Positions 17,251 through 26,052 of a stretch of 64,000 nucleotides of DNA are shown here, in pieces. Numbering within the stretch: position 1 is the first letter of the stretch; the number at the start of each line of letters is the position of its first letter. The position numbers were made by a program, and so were the translations under genes. The notes below the pieces were generated by a model, which did not search any database, had not been told where the DNA came from, and worked only from the letters and a program-made list of their open reading frames with translations. Origin of the DNA: Anaerolineales bacterium (GTDB taxonomy: Bacteria; Chloroflexota; Anaerolineae; Anaerolineales; Villigracilaceae); the NCBI GenBank assembly GCA_015075275.1, contig JABTUU010000002.1, forward strand, positions 806,001 to 870,000. The letters run 5' to 3'.

Positions 17251-19100
17251 CAACGTTTCTTCGCCTTCTTCTTGGCAGGTTTCGCCTCCACGGCTTTCTT
17301 TTTCGCGGTTGCCTTCTTCGCCTTGGGCTTCGGCTCCACCGGCAACTTCTCCAACTCATCCACCATGCGGCTTAGCACATCGAATCCGCCCTGCCAGAAT
17401 TTTGCATCGCGGATGTTCACTCCCGCTTCGGCAAGGATTTTCGCGGGCGCTTCCGATCCGCCAGCGGACAGAATCTTGAGATACTTCGGCTTGAACGACT
17501 CGCCCTCCGCTTTGTATTGCTCATAGAGCGCGAAAACCAGCAGTTGACCGAACGCGTACGCGTACACATAGAACGGAGTGTGATAGATGTGCGGAATCGA
17601 AACCCATTCCCATTTGAAGTCGTCGCTCACCTCAACCGCATCGCCGAACTGTTCCTTGAGGTTCGCCAGATACGCGGCAGAGAGTTCGTCCACCGAGGCG
17701 TTCTTCTGCGCCATCTCATGCGCCTCGCGTTCGAAGAGGGCGAAATAAATTTGGCGCAGGATGGTGGCGAACGCGTCGTCCATTTGCTTGAACAAAATAT
17801 CACGTCGGACTGATTCGTCTTTTTCTTCCGAGAGCAATTTTTCGGTGAGCATCATCTCGCCGAAAGTGGAGGCGGTCTCAGCCAGCGGAAGAGACGAGTG
17901 AAAGGTGAACGTCGTGTGATGCGAGGCGAGCATCGCGTGGATGGCATGACCGAGTTCGTGCGCCAGAGTCGCCACGTCGCGCGCGTGACCCGTGTAACTC
18001 ATCAGCACGAACGGCGTATCTTCGGGGTTGATCGAAGCGCAGAATGCGCCGCCCTGCTTGCCCTTGCGGACCTCGCTATCGAGATGGTCTTTGTCGAACA
18101 CGCGCCGAGCCAGTTCGCCGATCTTCGGGTCGAACGCGCTGAACGATTCGATGACCATGTTCGCGGCGGCGTTGAAATCGAACGCCTTGTCGGACTTGGC
18201 AACGGGCGCATAAATATCGTAGCGGCGGAGCTTGCTCACGCCGAGGTGTTTCGCCTTCATTTTGAAATAACGCTGGAAGACCTTCGCGTTCTTCTTTGTC
18301 ACTTCGAGCAGCGCGTTGACCGCTTCATCAGGGACATCGTTCGCCAGATTCCGCACCGACATGGCGCTTTTGAACTTGCGCATGTTGATGTTTTCGTTGT
18401 GCCAATCGCGCGCGCGAGTTTGATACATCTGCCCAAGGATCGGACCATCCTCGCCGTACACGCGATACAGTTCCTGATACGCCGCCGCGCGGAGTTTGGA
18501 GTCAGAGCCTTGAATCAACGGTTGCAATCCCGCGCGAGTCAATTCTTGCACTTTGCCATTTACTTTTACTTTGAAAACATAGCGGTTCGTGATCGCATCA
18601 TATAAATTGATCAGCGCGTTCGAGCCAGTCACATCTTTGAGGTTGACGATCTTCTCCTCTGGCTCGCTCAACGTGTGCGGCTTAAAGTGGCGCATCTCTT
18701 CGAGATAATAACGATACGCGTCCGACGCGTTCATTAGGCGTTCGGCGTTCGCATCGTCCACATCTTTCCACCACAGGCTGAAAAAGAGCGTGCGGTTCTG
18801 TATCTCAGCCGCGAACTGTTGCACGCGTCCCATCAGGCTTTGCGCATTCTGGTTCTGTGTGTCCTCCGCGAAGGACAGTCCCGCAAACGCATAAATGCGA
18901 TTCACGATCTTCGATGTCGCTTCGGAGGCGCGCACGACTTCGAGAAATGTTTCAGGGTCAATATCAGATTTGAGTTTATTGCGCACGCCTTCGAACGACG
19001 TGACCTGCTCTTCCACGTTATCGAATGCGCCGTTCAATTCGGGGCTGTCGAAACCCGTGAAGAGTTCGTCCAGATTCCATTTTTTGATCTTGTAAGCCAT
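17250..19100 (-). CDS. pepF: Oligoendopeptidase F (M3 family zinc metallopeptidase)
   Basis: A 616-residue cytosolic peptidase that degrades short peptides. The M3 zinc signature HELGHAIHAML is present, with the third-ligand Glu expected in LAETASTFGEMML. Other PepF landmarks are WNLDELF near the start, GAFCASINPEDTPFVLMSYTG and YHTPFYVYAYAFGQLLVFALY. The last 32 residues are a Lys/Ala/Pro-rich tail (KPKAKKATAKKKAVEAKPAK), unusual for PepF and reminiscent of histone-like tails. The ATG at 19100 is preceded by AGGAGAA. It is monocistronic, converging with ssb across a terminator and a repeat. Confidence 0.96.
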   Translation of the reverse strand: MAYKIKKWNLDELFTGFDSPELNGAFDNVEEQVTSFEGVRNKLKSDIDPETFLEVVRASEATSKIVNRIYAFAGLSFAEDTQNQNAQSLMGRVQQFAAEIQNRTLFFSLWWKDVDDANAERLMNASDAYRYYLEEMRHFKPHTLSEPEEKIVNLKDVTGSNALINLYDAITNRYVFKVKVNGKVQELTRAGLQPLIQGSDSKLRAAAYQELYRVYGEDGPILGQMYQTRARDWHNENINMRKFKSAMSVRNLANDVPDEAVNALLEVTKKNAKVFQRYFKMKAKHLGVSKLRRYDIYAPVAKSDKAFDFNAAANMVIESFSAFDPKIGELARRVFDKDHLDSEVRKGKQGGAFCASINPEDTPFVLMSYTGHARDVATLAHELGHAIHAMLASHHTTFTFHSSLPLAETASTFGEMMLTEKLLSEEKDESVRRDILFKQMDDAFATILRQIYFALFEREAHEMAQKNASVDELSAAYLANLKEQFGDAVEVSDDFKWEWVSIPHIYHTPFYVYAYAFGQLLVFALYEQYKAEGESFKPKYLKILSAGGSEAPAKILAEAGVNIRDAKFWQGGFDVLSRMVDELEKLPVEPKPKAKKATAKKKAVEAKPAKKKAKKR

Positions 19101-19191
19101 GTGTTATTTCTCCTGTTGGGTAGGTGACTGTCACCTTTCTGAATTTCTACCACAAACTCAAACGTTTTCGTAGATGCGAGAGATGCGTTTT

Positions 19192-19243
19192 GTAAGGGCG
19201 GGGTTCTCCCGCCCAATACGGGGCGAGAAGACCTCGCCCCTAC
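19192..19243. repeat. Double-hairpin intergenic repeat (GTAAGGGCGGG...CTCGCCCCTAC)
   Basis: Two adjacent perfect hairpins are present: GGGCGGG with CCCGCCC, and GGGGCGAG with CTCGCCCC. The outer ends (GTAAGGGC and GCCCCTAC) are also close to reverse complements. It lies between pepF and ychF and could act as a terminator for ychF, but it has the form of a dispersed palindromic repeat. Confidence 0.75.
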
Positions 19244-19249
19244 GTAAAT

Positions 19250-20308
19250 TCACAAACTGGATCGGATGTGCACGATATCCCCATCTTTCACGGGATATTC
19301 CTTCCCTTCGAGTCTCAACTTCCCCTTCGACTTTGCTTCATTCATGGACCCGAGGCTGGTGAGATCGTCGTAAGCCACCACCTCCGCCCGGACGAATCCC
19401 TTCGCCAGGTCGGTGTGGATCTCGCCAGCAGATTCTTGCGCCGTCGCGCCGCGCTTCGTCTCCCATGCGCGCACCTCGTCCTCGCCGACGGTGAAGAACG
19501 ATTGCACTTGAAGCAAGTCATACGAGATGCGGATCATCTTGTTGAGGCTCAGTTCCTTGATGCCATATTCTTGCATGAACATCTCGGCATCTTCCGCTGA
19601 AAGTTGCGCGATCTCCATTTCGAGTTTGCCCATCAACGCCACCGACGGGACATCCAATTCCATCTGTGGGGCAGACTGTCCCTCGCTCAGGTTGAACACA
19701 ACCAACACAGGCTTCCGCGAGAGCAAGCCGAACGATGAAAGTTCTTTGACATCCTCTTGCGAATATTCCAATTTGCGGAGCGGCGTTCCATTGTTCAACG
19801 CTTCATGCAGACGAGTGAACAAAACAGTTTGCTTTTCGTTCAAGGCTTTGTCCGTTCCGCCTTTTTTGCGTTCGTCAACCAAGCGTTCCAGTTTTCGTTC
19901 GACGGCGATTAGATCGTTGAGCAATAATTCGCTCAGCATGGAATCGACATCGCGCTTAGCGTCCACGCTTCCGTTGGGGTGCATCACGAGGTCGCTTTCA
20001 AACGCGCGGACAACGAGCAGGAAGCCGTCCATCTGCGCGAGTTGATTCAGCAGTTGCCCCGAGATGCCGCTTTTGGCGGAGCCAGCCTCCAGTCCGGCAA
20101 TATCCGCGTAGGTCATCTTGGCGTAGATCGTTTTCTTGGGGTTGAACATCTTCGAGAGAATATCCACGCGCGGATCTGGCACATCCACCGCCGCTGTGCG
20201 AACTTCAAAACGCCCGGCGGAGGCGGTGGTCGGCGCGTTGCCGCGTGTGATCGCGTTGAAGATAGTTGTTTTTCCTGATTGAGGCAATCCAATAATTCCG
20301 AGTTTCAT
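19250..20308 (-). CDS. ychF: Ribosome-associated Obg-family ATPase YchF
   Basis: A 352-residue YchF-type nucleotidase, a conserved protein that binds ribosomes and usually prefers ATP. The P-loop is GLPQSGKTTIFN, the switch II region DIAGLEAGSAKSGISG, and the nucleotide-specificity region VVFNLSEG. A coiled-coil part (AVERKLERLVDERK) precedes the C-terminal TGS-like domain with SFFTVGEDEVRAWETKRGATAQESAGEIHTD (split over about residues 265-300). The switch region lacks the classical GASEGEGLG spacing seen in E. coli, so this is a somewhat divergent subgroup. It is monocistronic, divergent from the tRNA-Leu. Confidence 0.93.
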   Translation of the reverse strand: MKLGIIGLPQSGKTTIFNAITRGNAPTTASAGRFEVRTAAVDVPDPRVDILSKMFNPKKTIYAKMTYADIAGLEAGSAKSGISGQLLNQLAQMDGFLLVVRAFESDLVMHPNGSVDAKRDVDSMLSELLLNDLIAVERKLERLVDERKKGGTDKALNEKQTVLFTRLHEALNNGTPLRKLEYSQEDVKELSSFGLLSRKPVLVVFNLSEGQSAPQMELDVPSVALMGKLEMEIAQLSAEDAEMFMQEYGIKELSLNKMIRISYDLLQVQSFFTVGEDEVRAWETKRGATAQESAGEIHTDLAKGFVRAEVVAYDDLTSLGSMNEAKSKGKLRLEGKEYPVKDGDIVHIRSSL

Positions 20309-20423
20309 CGTATCCTTTGTCGAGGAGCATAACCGACTCCGCTTTATTTGACGGGTCGCTGATCCGCTCTTGAGAATTTTAGCTTGTATTCCAGATATAA
20401 TGGTATACTTGCATTCGCAATTA

Positions 20424-20506
20424 GCCGAAGTGGCGGAATAGGCAGACGCGCACGACTCAAAATCGTGTTCCCTCCGGGAATGAGGGTTCGATTCCCTCCT
20501 TCGGCA
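20424..20506 (+). tRNA. tRNA-Leu (anticodon CAA)
   Basis: The 83-base cloverleaf is complete: the 7-bp acceptor pair GCCGAAG/CTTCGGC with discriminator A, a type II long variable arm, and the T-arm GGTTCGATTCC. The anticodon stem CACGA/TCGTG encloses CTCAAAA, which gives anticodon CAA (reads UUG). CCA is not encoded. TATAAT at 20396-20401 and TATACT at 20404-20409 lie just upstream. Confidence 0.95.
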
Positions 20507-20542
20507 CTCACTTGGCTCGGATTATACCCTTACGAGCATTTT

Positions 20543-20586
20543 ATAACAAAACGCTTCCTGTTCTGTGGGAGCGTTTTGTTATTTTA
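20543..20586 (+). terminator. Intrinsic terminator after tRNA-Leu
   Basis: A long hairpin: 20543-20558 pairs with 20567-20582 through ATAACAAAACGCT/AGCGTTTTGTTAT and an inner CTTCC/GGGAG, loop TGTTCTGT, followed by ATTTTAT. It lies 37 bases after the tRNA. Confidence 0.85.
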
Positions 20587-20642
20587 TAGTTTCATGAGTC
20601 GCATTTGAGTGGTAGAATTTTTACATCCATCTATGCTTGGTC

Positions 20643-20681
20643 AAGCGACAATGAAAAGTTAATTGTCGCTTATTATTTTCC
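20643..20681 (+). promoter_or_regulatory. Hairpin with T-rich tail in the terC leader (possible attenuator)
   Basis: AAGCGACAAT (20643-20652) pairs perfectly with ATTGTCGCTT (20662-20671) and is followed by ATTATTTT. The position, 30-40 bases before the terC ATG, suits a leader terminator or attenuator. TerC genes are often under manganese-sensing yybP-ykoY riboswitches, but I do not see that element's conserved core here. Confidence 0.45.
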
Positions 20682-20710
20682 TCTCTCAAATCGAAAGGCG
20701 TTCCGTTCAG

Positions 20711-21586
20711 ATGACCGCTCCATATGGCTCTGCCATTTTAATCGTCTTGCAATTAATTTTTTTAGAAGGGATTCTTTCCATTGATAATGCCGCTGTGTTG
20801 GGCGCCATGGTGACGCCGCTTCCCGCCGACCAGCCGGTGCCTTGGCCCCGCGCGCTTCGTTGGATCGGCAAAGGACTCGATCCTCTTTTAGGTCATCAGA
20901 GATTTGCCGCGCTCCGCGTCGGCTTACTGGGCGCGTACATTGGGCGCGGCGCAATGCTGTTTATTACAAGCTTCTTAATCGAGAATCCATGGGTGCGCAT
21001 TGTCGGCGCGGCATATTTGATCCATTTGGCGTTTAACGAACTGGGCGATGCGACCTTCGGCGCAAAACACGACGAAGGAATTCACTATAAAACAAAAAAG
21101 AATGCGTCGTTCTGGATGGTGGTCCTTACCATCGAATTGATGGACCTCGTCTTCAGTATTGATAATGTCATCGCCGCCGTAGCGCTTTCGAGCGAGATTT
21201 GGGTAGTTATGCTGGGGGTGGCGATAGGCATCCTTGCCATGCGATTTGCAGCGGGGTGGTTTAGTTATGCCGTTGAACGCTTGCCGATTCTGAAAGAAGC
21301 CGCGTACATTCTGATTCTTAATATCGGCGTTCAACTGTTGCTTGAGCAATTCTGGCATATTGAAATTTCAGATTGGACGCGATTCGCGATCTCATTGGCG
21401 ATTATTGCCGTCGCGTTGATTTACTCGCGCAGCCCTTTCTTGCAAAAAATTGCGCCGGTCTTACGCGGTATTTCATACTTGATGGGCGCCATTAATAAAG
21501 GTATAGATTTTCTGCTTTTGCCGATTAAATTATTCTTTCATTGGGTAAGCGGCGGTTTTCGCAGCGTCAAACTGAAAGATCTTTAG
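20711..21586 (+). CDS. TerC family integral membrane protein
   Basis: A 291-residue membrane protein with about seven to eight hydrophobic segments. The two TerC signatures are present: LIFLEGILSIDNAAVLGAMV near the start and LIELMDLVFSIDNVIAAVAL after the centre, each with the conserved DN pair inside a membrane segment. Family members are linked to manganese export and to metal loading of exported proteins. The ATG at 20711 is selected because the first membrane segment begins shortly after it; an in-frame TTG at 20663 lies inside the leader hairpin. The stop overlaps the convergent rnhB gene by 20 bases. Confidence 0.92.
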   Translation: MTAPYGSAILIVLQLIFLEGILSIDNAAVLGAMVTPLPADQPVPWPRALRWIGKGLDPLLGHQRFAALRVGLLGAYIGRGAMLFITSFLIENPWVRIVGAAYLIHLAFNELGDATFGAKHDEGIHYKTKKNASFWMVVLTIELMDLVFSIDNVIAAVALSSEIWVVMLGVAIGILAMRFAAGWFSYAVERLPILKEAAYILILNIGVQLLLEQFWHIEISDWTRFAISLAIIAVALIYSRSPFLQKIAPVLRGISYLMGAINKGIDFLLLPIKLFFHWVSGGFRSVKLKDL

Positions 21587-22199
21587 CGCGAAACGACCGA
21601 CGATGAACAGGAGAGAACCCCAAGCGCGCTATCGCGGAACGATGAGCCTGCGTGCCGTATCCTTTATGCTTGCTCAACCCGTAGCCGGGATGCCGTGTGT
21701 CGAGTTCGCGTATGAGCGCGTCGCGTTCGGTCTTCGCGAGGATAGACGCGCAAGCGATGCTCAAGCAACGCGCATCGCCTTTAAGGATGGATGTTTGTGG
21801 AATGTGGAAGTGGGGGAGTTCAAGGCGGAAATCTGTCAATAAAAAGCGCGGTGGGATTGAAAACTGGTGCAATGCGCGGATGGCGGCGAGGCGCGTCGCA
21901 CGGACGATTCCCTGCGCGTCGATTTCGTCTGCCGAGGCGAAACCGACACTCCATGCTAACGCGATGTCTTTGATCGCTGGCGCGATTGAGTCGCGCTGAA
22001 GCGGCGTCAACTGCTTGGAATCGCGCGCCCGGCTCAAGGTCTGCATGAGAAGCGGTTCATCGTTGGGTAAGATCGCCGCGCCCACGGCGACGGGTCCTGC
22101 CAGCGCTCCGCGCCCGGCTTCGTCTAAGCCGGCTACGCGGAGCAACCCGCGCGCCCAGAGTTCCATTTCAAATTGAAGGTTGGGGCTAACGCGCGCCAT
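21567..22199 (-). CDS. rnhB: Ribonuclease HII
   Basis: A 210-residue type 2 RNase H that cuts at ribonucleotides in DNA. Motifs are clear: VAGLDEAGRGALAGPVAVGAAIL with the first catalytic Asp-Glu pair, DSKQLTPLQRD, LKGDARCLSIACASILAKTERD with the later catalytic Asp and Ser-rich helix, and HPGYGLSKHKGYGTQAHRSAI. Its start overlaps the end of the glycosyltransferase gene by 14 bases, and its end overlaps terC on the other strand by 20 bases, so it is packed tightly on both sides. Confidence 0.97.
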   Translation of the reverse strand: MARVSPNLQFEMELWARGLLRVAGLDEAGRGALAGPVAVGAAILPNDEPLLMQTLSRARDSKQLTPLQRDSIAPAIKDIALAWSVGFASADEIDAQGIVRATRLAAIRALHQFSIPPRFLLTDFRLELPHFHIPQTSILKGDARCLSIACASILAKTERDALIRELDTRHPGYGLSKHKGYGTQAHRSAIARLGFSPVHRRSFRAKDLSV

Positions 22200-22923
22200 T
22201 GTAGAGACCGCGCAAGGCGTTGAGACGAATGTGGAAAATGTCGGCGATCATACGCAACGCATCGCGCCATGCGTTTACTTTTGTGTCGGGATGATAATAC
22301 CAGTCAATCGGAATTTCGCGCACGCGGCGGCGGCGGCGGCGCGCGAGGTAGAGGATCTCAATATCGAACGACCAGCCGTTCATGGTTTGCGCTTTGAATA
22401 AGTCTTCGGCGACCTCTGCGCGAAAACATTTGAAGCCGCATTGCGTATCGTTTAAGCCCGGTAGGATTAACCCTTGAATAATGAAATTGATTCCGCGCCC
22501 GCCGATGTGACGGTAAATCGGTTCGTTGTAACGTCTTGCTCCGGGCGCTTCGCGCGAGGCGATGGCGATATCGAAATCGTTGGCGGCAGGTGGAAGGAAT
22601 TTGACAATCTCCGTCGCCGGCATGGAGAAATCGGCGTCGCACATGAAGCGATAATCGCCGCGCGCTTCCAGCATGCCGCGTCGAATCGCCGCACCCTTGC
22701 CGCGTTCGCTTTGAATCACGCGCAGGGCGGTGTGCTTCTGTGCGAACTCTTGCGCGATTTCGAACGTGCGGTCTACGCTTTCGTTCTCAACGACGATTAC
22801 TTCGTAGGAGAAATCTTGGGTTTTAAGAAAAGAAAAAACTTGCTCGAGCGAATCGGGCAGGCGTTTTTCTTCATTATGCGCGGGGATGATAATGGATAGA
22901 AACGTGGACAAGAATGCGCTCAA
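22186..22923 (-). CDS. Family 2 glycosyltransferase (dolichyl-phosphate sugar synthase-like)
   Basis: A 245-residue GT-A fold enzyme. The nucleotide-sugar binding start LSIIIPAHNEEKRLPDSLEQV, the YEVIVVENESVDRT segment, RGKGAAIRRGMLEARGDYRFMCDADFSMP (metal-binding DAD) and DTQCGFKCFRAEVAEDLF are the pattern of dolichyl/polyprenyl-phosphate glucose or mannose synthases. The last part has the Arg-rich WYYHPDTKVNAWRDALRMI common to that group. No membrane segments follow, so it probably loads a lipid carrier at the inner face of the membrane. The TTG at 22923 is chosen because it overlaps the upstream stop (TTGA) and fits the family start; an earlier TTG at 22965 would add 14 non-family residues. 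Confidence 0.88.
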   Translation of the reverse strand: MSAFLSTFLSIIIPAHNEEKRLPDSLEQVFSFLKTQDFSYEVIVVENESVDRTFEIAQEFAQKHTALRVIQSERGKGAAIRRGMLEARGDYRFMCDADFSMPATEIVKFLPPAANDFDIAIASREAPGARRYNEPIYRHIGGRGINFIIQGLILPGLNDTQCGFKCFRAEVAEDLFKAQTMNGWSFDIEILYLARRRRRRVREIPIDWYYHPDTKVNAWRDALRMIADIFHIRLNALRGLYNGAR

Positions 22924-23876
22924 CGCATGTAAAAAACGTATCCGAATGCCGCTACCACGCAACAAAGGATGAGCGCTAACGCGACCAGAGCGGCGATTTG
23001 GACGAGGGTTAGATTGAAGATGCGGCGCGGCTTGCGCGTTGATTCTGACGGAGAAATTCCGTCAATCCTATTCGCCGCCGCTTGTGCGGCGGCTTCATCT
23101 TCTTCCAGCGCGAATTCAAAATTAGACGCGTCGAACGGTTTAACGTCATCGGCGGCGGCGAAGATGGCGCGCGCGCGTGAAACAGCCTGCGCTTGCGGTT
23201 CGGCGTTTCGATCTATTTGTTGGAACGAGGCTGCGGGAGGCAGGGTCGGCGCCATTGCGTTTGCCGCTGATTGCGCGCGCGCTTGACGCGGATTGACGAT
23301 GCGGTCGGCGAGGTCGAGGACGATATCGGCGCGCAGAACGGGCGCGCTGGATTTTAAGCCTGTTACGAACGTGCGAATTCCGTCGCTCATTAATACTTTG
23401 ATTGCCGGCTGCGATGACTGAATATATAAGCCGGGCTCTGCCGCAATAAGCGTTGGCTCGACGGGCGTTGGCAGTTTATAACCTTGCCGTTCGATGAAAG
23501 CGGTTAAGGCGCGCGCCATCGTAGCGGTCTCTTGAATTAAATTAGGATGCGCGGGTTTGTATTCGTTCTTCGATTCGACGTTCCACTGCTCGCCTGCCGC
23601 TTCATACCTGCCGCGCAGGTGGGTGATATTGATGGCGAAAATGCCGGCGGTTCCGATCAGAATAATCGGAATGACGATTCCGCTTTGCCCCAGCGCTTGA
23701 TTGCGAATGAGCGTATATCCCTTTTCAAAGTTACGGTCGAGATAATTGATGATGACTTGTTGCGCCTTCAATTCGACGGGCCAGTTGAGACCAAATTGAA
23801 GTATGCCCTGAAGGCGTTGAGAGAACCCTAACTCGCCTTTTTCGTCTACCAGTGGGGTTTGGTCTAGGATTTTCAT
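22920..23876 (-). CDS. C-terminally anchored membrane protein of unknown function
   Basis: A 318-residue protein. The N-terminal 130 residues contain IIPIILIGTAGIFAINITHLRG-type sequence (residues about 66-90) followed by WNVESKNEYKPAHPNLIQE. The pattern of a hydrophobic strand, GTAGIFAINITHLRGRY and a W-N-V resembles the core of NERD (nuclease-related) domains, but the catalytic residues are not all obvious, so this is a weak suggestion. A long Ala/Gln-rich acidic region (about 205-285) leads to a single C-terminal membrane segment (TLVQIAALVALALILCCVVAAFGYVFYMR, residues about 290-318). It lies between a 100-residue protein (5-base gap) and the glycosyltransferase. Confidence 0.7.
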   Translation of the reverse strand: MKILDQTPLVDEKGELGFSQRLQGILQFGLNWPVELKAQQVIINYLDRNFEKGYTLIRNQALGQSGIVIPIILIGTAGIFAINITHLRGRYEAAGEQWNVESKNEYKPAHPNLIQETATMARALTAFIERQGYKLPTPVEPTLIAAEPGLYIQSSQPAIKVLMSDGIRTFVTGLKSSAPVLRADIVLDLADRIVNPRQARAQSAANAMAPTLPPAASFQQIDRNAEPQAQAVSRARAIFAAADDVKPFDASNFEFALEEDEAAAQAAANRIDGISPSESTRKPRRIFNLTLVQIAALVALALILCCVVAAFGYVFYMR

Positions 23877-23881
23877 GCCGA

Positions 23882-24184
23882 CTAGAATACGGGCGTTTGT
23901 TCTAAATCGTCGCGTTCGGCGTCGGCGCTGGTCGCGATGAACTCTTTCTCGCCCCTTTTCACGACTTGCGCCGCCTTATTCGCATGGAAGGTGCTCGCCA
24001 TTAATTCGATGCGCTCGCCGGTGACGAATTGCGCTCCGTTCTTAAGACGTTCCAGCAGGTCTTTGCGCTTTATTAGCACGCGATCTGAGAAGGTGAACCC
24101 GCGTCGTTCATATGCGCGCACCATCACAATTTGATCGTTCTTGTAGCGTACCGCTTCGATGACTCCGTCTATTTTCTTTGCCAT
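23882..24184 (-). CDS. Small soluble protein of unknown function
   Basis: A 100-residue protein, first gene of the leftward group that continues with the anchored protein, glycosyltransferase and rnhB. It begins AKKIDGVIEAVRYKNDQIVMVRAYERRG and has a strongly basic middle (DRVLIKRKDLLERLKNG), which could form a small beta-barrel plus helix. No recognised motif is present. The 5-base gap to the next gene supports co-transcription. Confidence 0.7.
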   Translation of the reverse strand: MAKKIDGVIEAVRYKNDQIVMVRAYERRGFTFSDRVLIKRKDLLERLKNGAQFVTGERIELMASTFHANKAAQVVKRGEKEFIATSADAERDDLEQTPVF

Positions 24185-24311
24185 ACGTATTAACTCCGCG
24201 CCTATTGTAGCATTAAATAAACGGGCGGAGAACGCGCAAGCCCGACTATTTCTGCGGCGCTTTAAGATAAAACCGTCATCGTACGAGATGACGGTTTAGC
24301 GTGCGGATAAG

Positions 24312-24385
24312 TCGGGGCGCCGGGATTTGAACCCGGGGCCCCTTGCTCCCAAAGCAAGTGCGCTGCCGGACTGCGCTACGCCCCG
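24312..24385 (-). tRNA. tRNA-Pro (anticodon TGG)
   Basis: The reverse strand folds into a standard cloverleaf with acceptor CGGGGCG/CGCCCCG, discriminator A, T-arm GGGTTCAAATCC and anticodon stem CTTGC/GCAAG around TTTGGGA. This gives anticodon TGG. CCA is not encoded. It runs opposite to the esterase gene that follows. Confidence 0.96.
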
Positions 24386-24411
24386 AACTTATGACGAGTA
24401 TAATGCGCCGG

Positions 24412-25299
24412 ATGAAAACCCGTCAAGCGATAACGCGACGCGTATTTTCGGCAATCGGTCTTCTATTCTGTACAGCGTGCGCGCCGTCCGCTTCAACTGC
24501 CCCGGCGCCAATAAATATTGCGCCAACGGCAACGCAAACGCCGCCGCCCACTTTTGTCGTTCCAACCGAAACTACGAGCATTGCGACGTTGGCTTGTCAT
24601 CTGCAACCCAGCGTCGTTGAAACGGGAAGCCTCGACTCGACAACGCCTCCACAGGGGTTCCTCATCTATCTGCCGCCTTGCTACTCTGAGCAGACGGATC
24701 AGCGCTATCCTGCCCTCTATCTATTACACGGACAAACGTACAACGCCGATCAATGGATTCGCCTTGGCGCGACGGATAGTATGAACAAACTTTTGCTTAA
24801 TCAAACTATCGCGCCGTTCATCGTTGTCTTCCCCGACGACCGCTATTGGTATGCTTCAGCGGGCGCCGGTTTTGGAGAGCGGTTGGCGGATCATTTAATT
24901 CCGTTCATTGACCGAACCTACCGGACAATTTCCACTCCGCGCTTCCGCGCCATTGGCGGGCTGTCTCGCGGCGCAGGCTGGGCGTTGCAACTTGGGTTTA
25001 CCCGCCCCGACCTATTCGGCGTTGTTGGTTTGCATTCACTGGCGATCTTTCAACGCGACGCTTCGCGGGTGGAATTTTGGCTTCGCGCGTTATCTCCCGA
25101 CGCTGTCCCTGCTGTATTTATGGACATCGGCAGAAACGACCCAGAACTTGCCTCAGCGCGACAAATAGAAGCGTTATTGATGAAATTCGAAATTCCTCAC
25201 GAATGGCGGCTGTACAGCGGCGCCCATACAGAAGCCTACTGGTCGGCGCATATGGAGGAATATATCCGCTGGTATGCGGAACAGTGGAGCGGTCAATGA
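24412..25299 (+). CDS. Lipid-anchored esterase D/enterochelin-esterase-like hydrolase
   Basis: A 295-residue exported serine hydrolase. The signal peptide ends in the lipobox LFCTAC, followed by a Pro/Thr/Ala spacer. The alpha/beta-hydrolase domain shows GFLIYLPPCYSEQTDQRYPALYLLHGQ, DDRYWYASAGAGFGERLADHLIPFIDRTYR, the nucleophile elbow GGLSRGAGWAL and the His in SGAHTEAYWSAHMEEYI. This order matches the PF00756 esterase family. The substrate is not evident. Several in-frame ATGs exist (24391, 24403, 24412); 24412 is chosen as the shortest giving a normal signal peptide. A perfect TATAAT at 24399-24404 overlaps these starts, so a leaderless transcript is possible but no -35 element was found. 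Confidence 0.87.
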   Translation: MKTRQAITRRVFSAIGLLFCTACAPSASTAPAPINIAPTATQTPPPTFVVPTETTSIATLACHLQPSVVETGSLDSTTPPQGFLIYLPPCYSEQTDQRYPALYLLHGQTYNADQWIRLGATDSMNKLLLNQTIAPFIVVFPDDRYWYASAGAGFGERLADHLIPFIDRTYRTISTPRFRAIGGLSRGAGWALQLGFTRPDLFGVVGLHSLAIFQRDASRVEFWLRALSPDAVPAVFMDIGRNDPELASARQIEALLMKFEIPHEWRLYSGAHTEAYWSAHMEEYIRWYAEQWSGQ

Positions 25300-25359
25300 C
25301 CGCGACGCAGTTATAATGGATGCAGCGCACGACGATCATCGCTTTCAAGGACAGACGAT

Positions 25360-26052
25360 ATGAGCTTTTCTTTTCATCGAATCCCATTGGGAATCTGCAA
25401 TAGTTTTCTTTTGCGCGGCGAACGAACTGTTCTAGTGGATGCGGGCGCGCAGGGAAGCGCGAAAGCGTTCGTGAGAGGTCTTCGCGCGTTGAACGTAGAG
25501 CCGAAAGACGTCTCCTTAATTCTCCTCACGCATGGACATTGGGATCATATCGGCGCGCTGTCTCCGATCCAGCAGATGACCGGCGCAAAGGTCGCCGTTC
25601 ATTATCGCGATCAGGCGTGGGTCGAAACGGGCAAGCCATTGTTTCCGCCCGGCGTTAACGGCTACGGGAAAGCGATGTCGGCGTTGGCGCGCAGTCTGCT
25701 CCGTGTCCATTTGCCGCCGGTCAAAGTGGACGTTGTCCTTGGCGACGAAGGCGTATCGCTGGAAGAATACGGCATCCCTGCAAGAGCGATCTACACGCCC
25801 GGTCATTCAATGGGGCATATGAGCGTGTTGCTCGATTCCGGTGAGGGGTTCGTCGGCGACATGGCGATGAACGATTGGTATTTACGCCTTACGCCCGGTT
25901 TGCCTATCCTTGCCGAAGATATTTGCATGGTTGTTGAAAGTTGGAAGAAAATTCTGCCTATGGGAATTCAGCGCGTCTATCCTGCGCATGGCGCGGATTT
26001 CCCGGTCGAGATCATGCAAAAAGAGATTGAAGCGTTCGGAGCGAACCGATGA
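25360..26052 (+). CDS. MBL-fold metallohydrolase
   Basis: A 230-residue metallo-beta-lactamase-fold hydrolase. The metal ligands are visible as LTHGHWDHIGAL (His58, His60, Asp62, His63), the later His in TPGHSMGHMSVLL, the Asp in GFVGDMAMNDW and the His in VYPAHGADFP. The arrangement is that of glyoxalase II-like or general MBL hydrolases; the substrate cannot be told. The stop overlaps the ATG of the site-2 protease gene by four bases, so the pair is translationally linked. Confidence 0.92.
   Translation: MSFSFHRIPLGICNSFLLRGERTVLVDAGAQGSAKAFVRGLRALNVEPKDVSLILLTHGHWDHIGALSPIQQMTGAKVAVHYRDQAWVETGKPLFPPGVNGYGKAMSALARSLLRVHLPPVKVDVVLGDEGVSLEEYGIPARAIYTPGHSMGHMSVLLDSGEGFVGDMAMNDWYLRLTPGLPILAEDICMVVESWKKILPMGIQRVYPAHGADFPVEIMQKEIEAFGANR

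Noticed and set aside
17250..17345. Lys-rich tail of PepF taken as a separate histone-like gene
   Set aside because: It is in frame and continuous with the peptidase, with no start signal of its own.
20643..20710. Manganese riboswitch (yybP-ykoY) before terC
   Set aside because: A hairpin is present but the conserved riboswitch core is not visible.
24391..24411. Strong promoter at TATAAT 24399-24404
   Set aside because: The hexamer is perfect but no -35 element is found at a usual distance, so it is only mentioned with the esterase gene.
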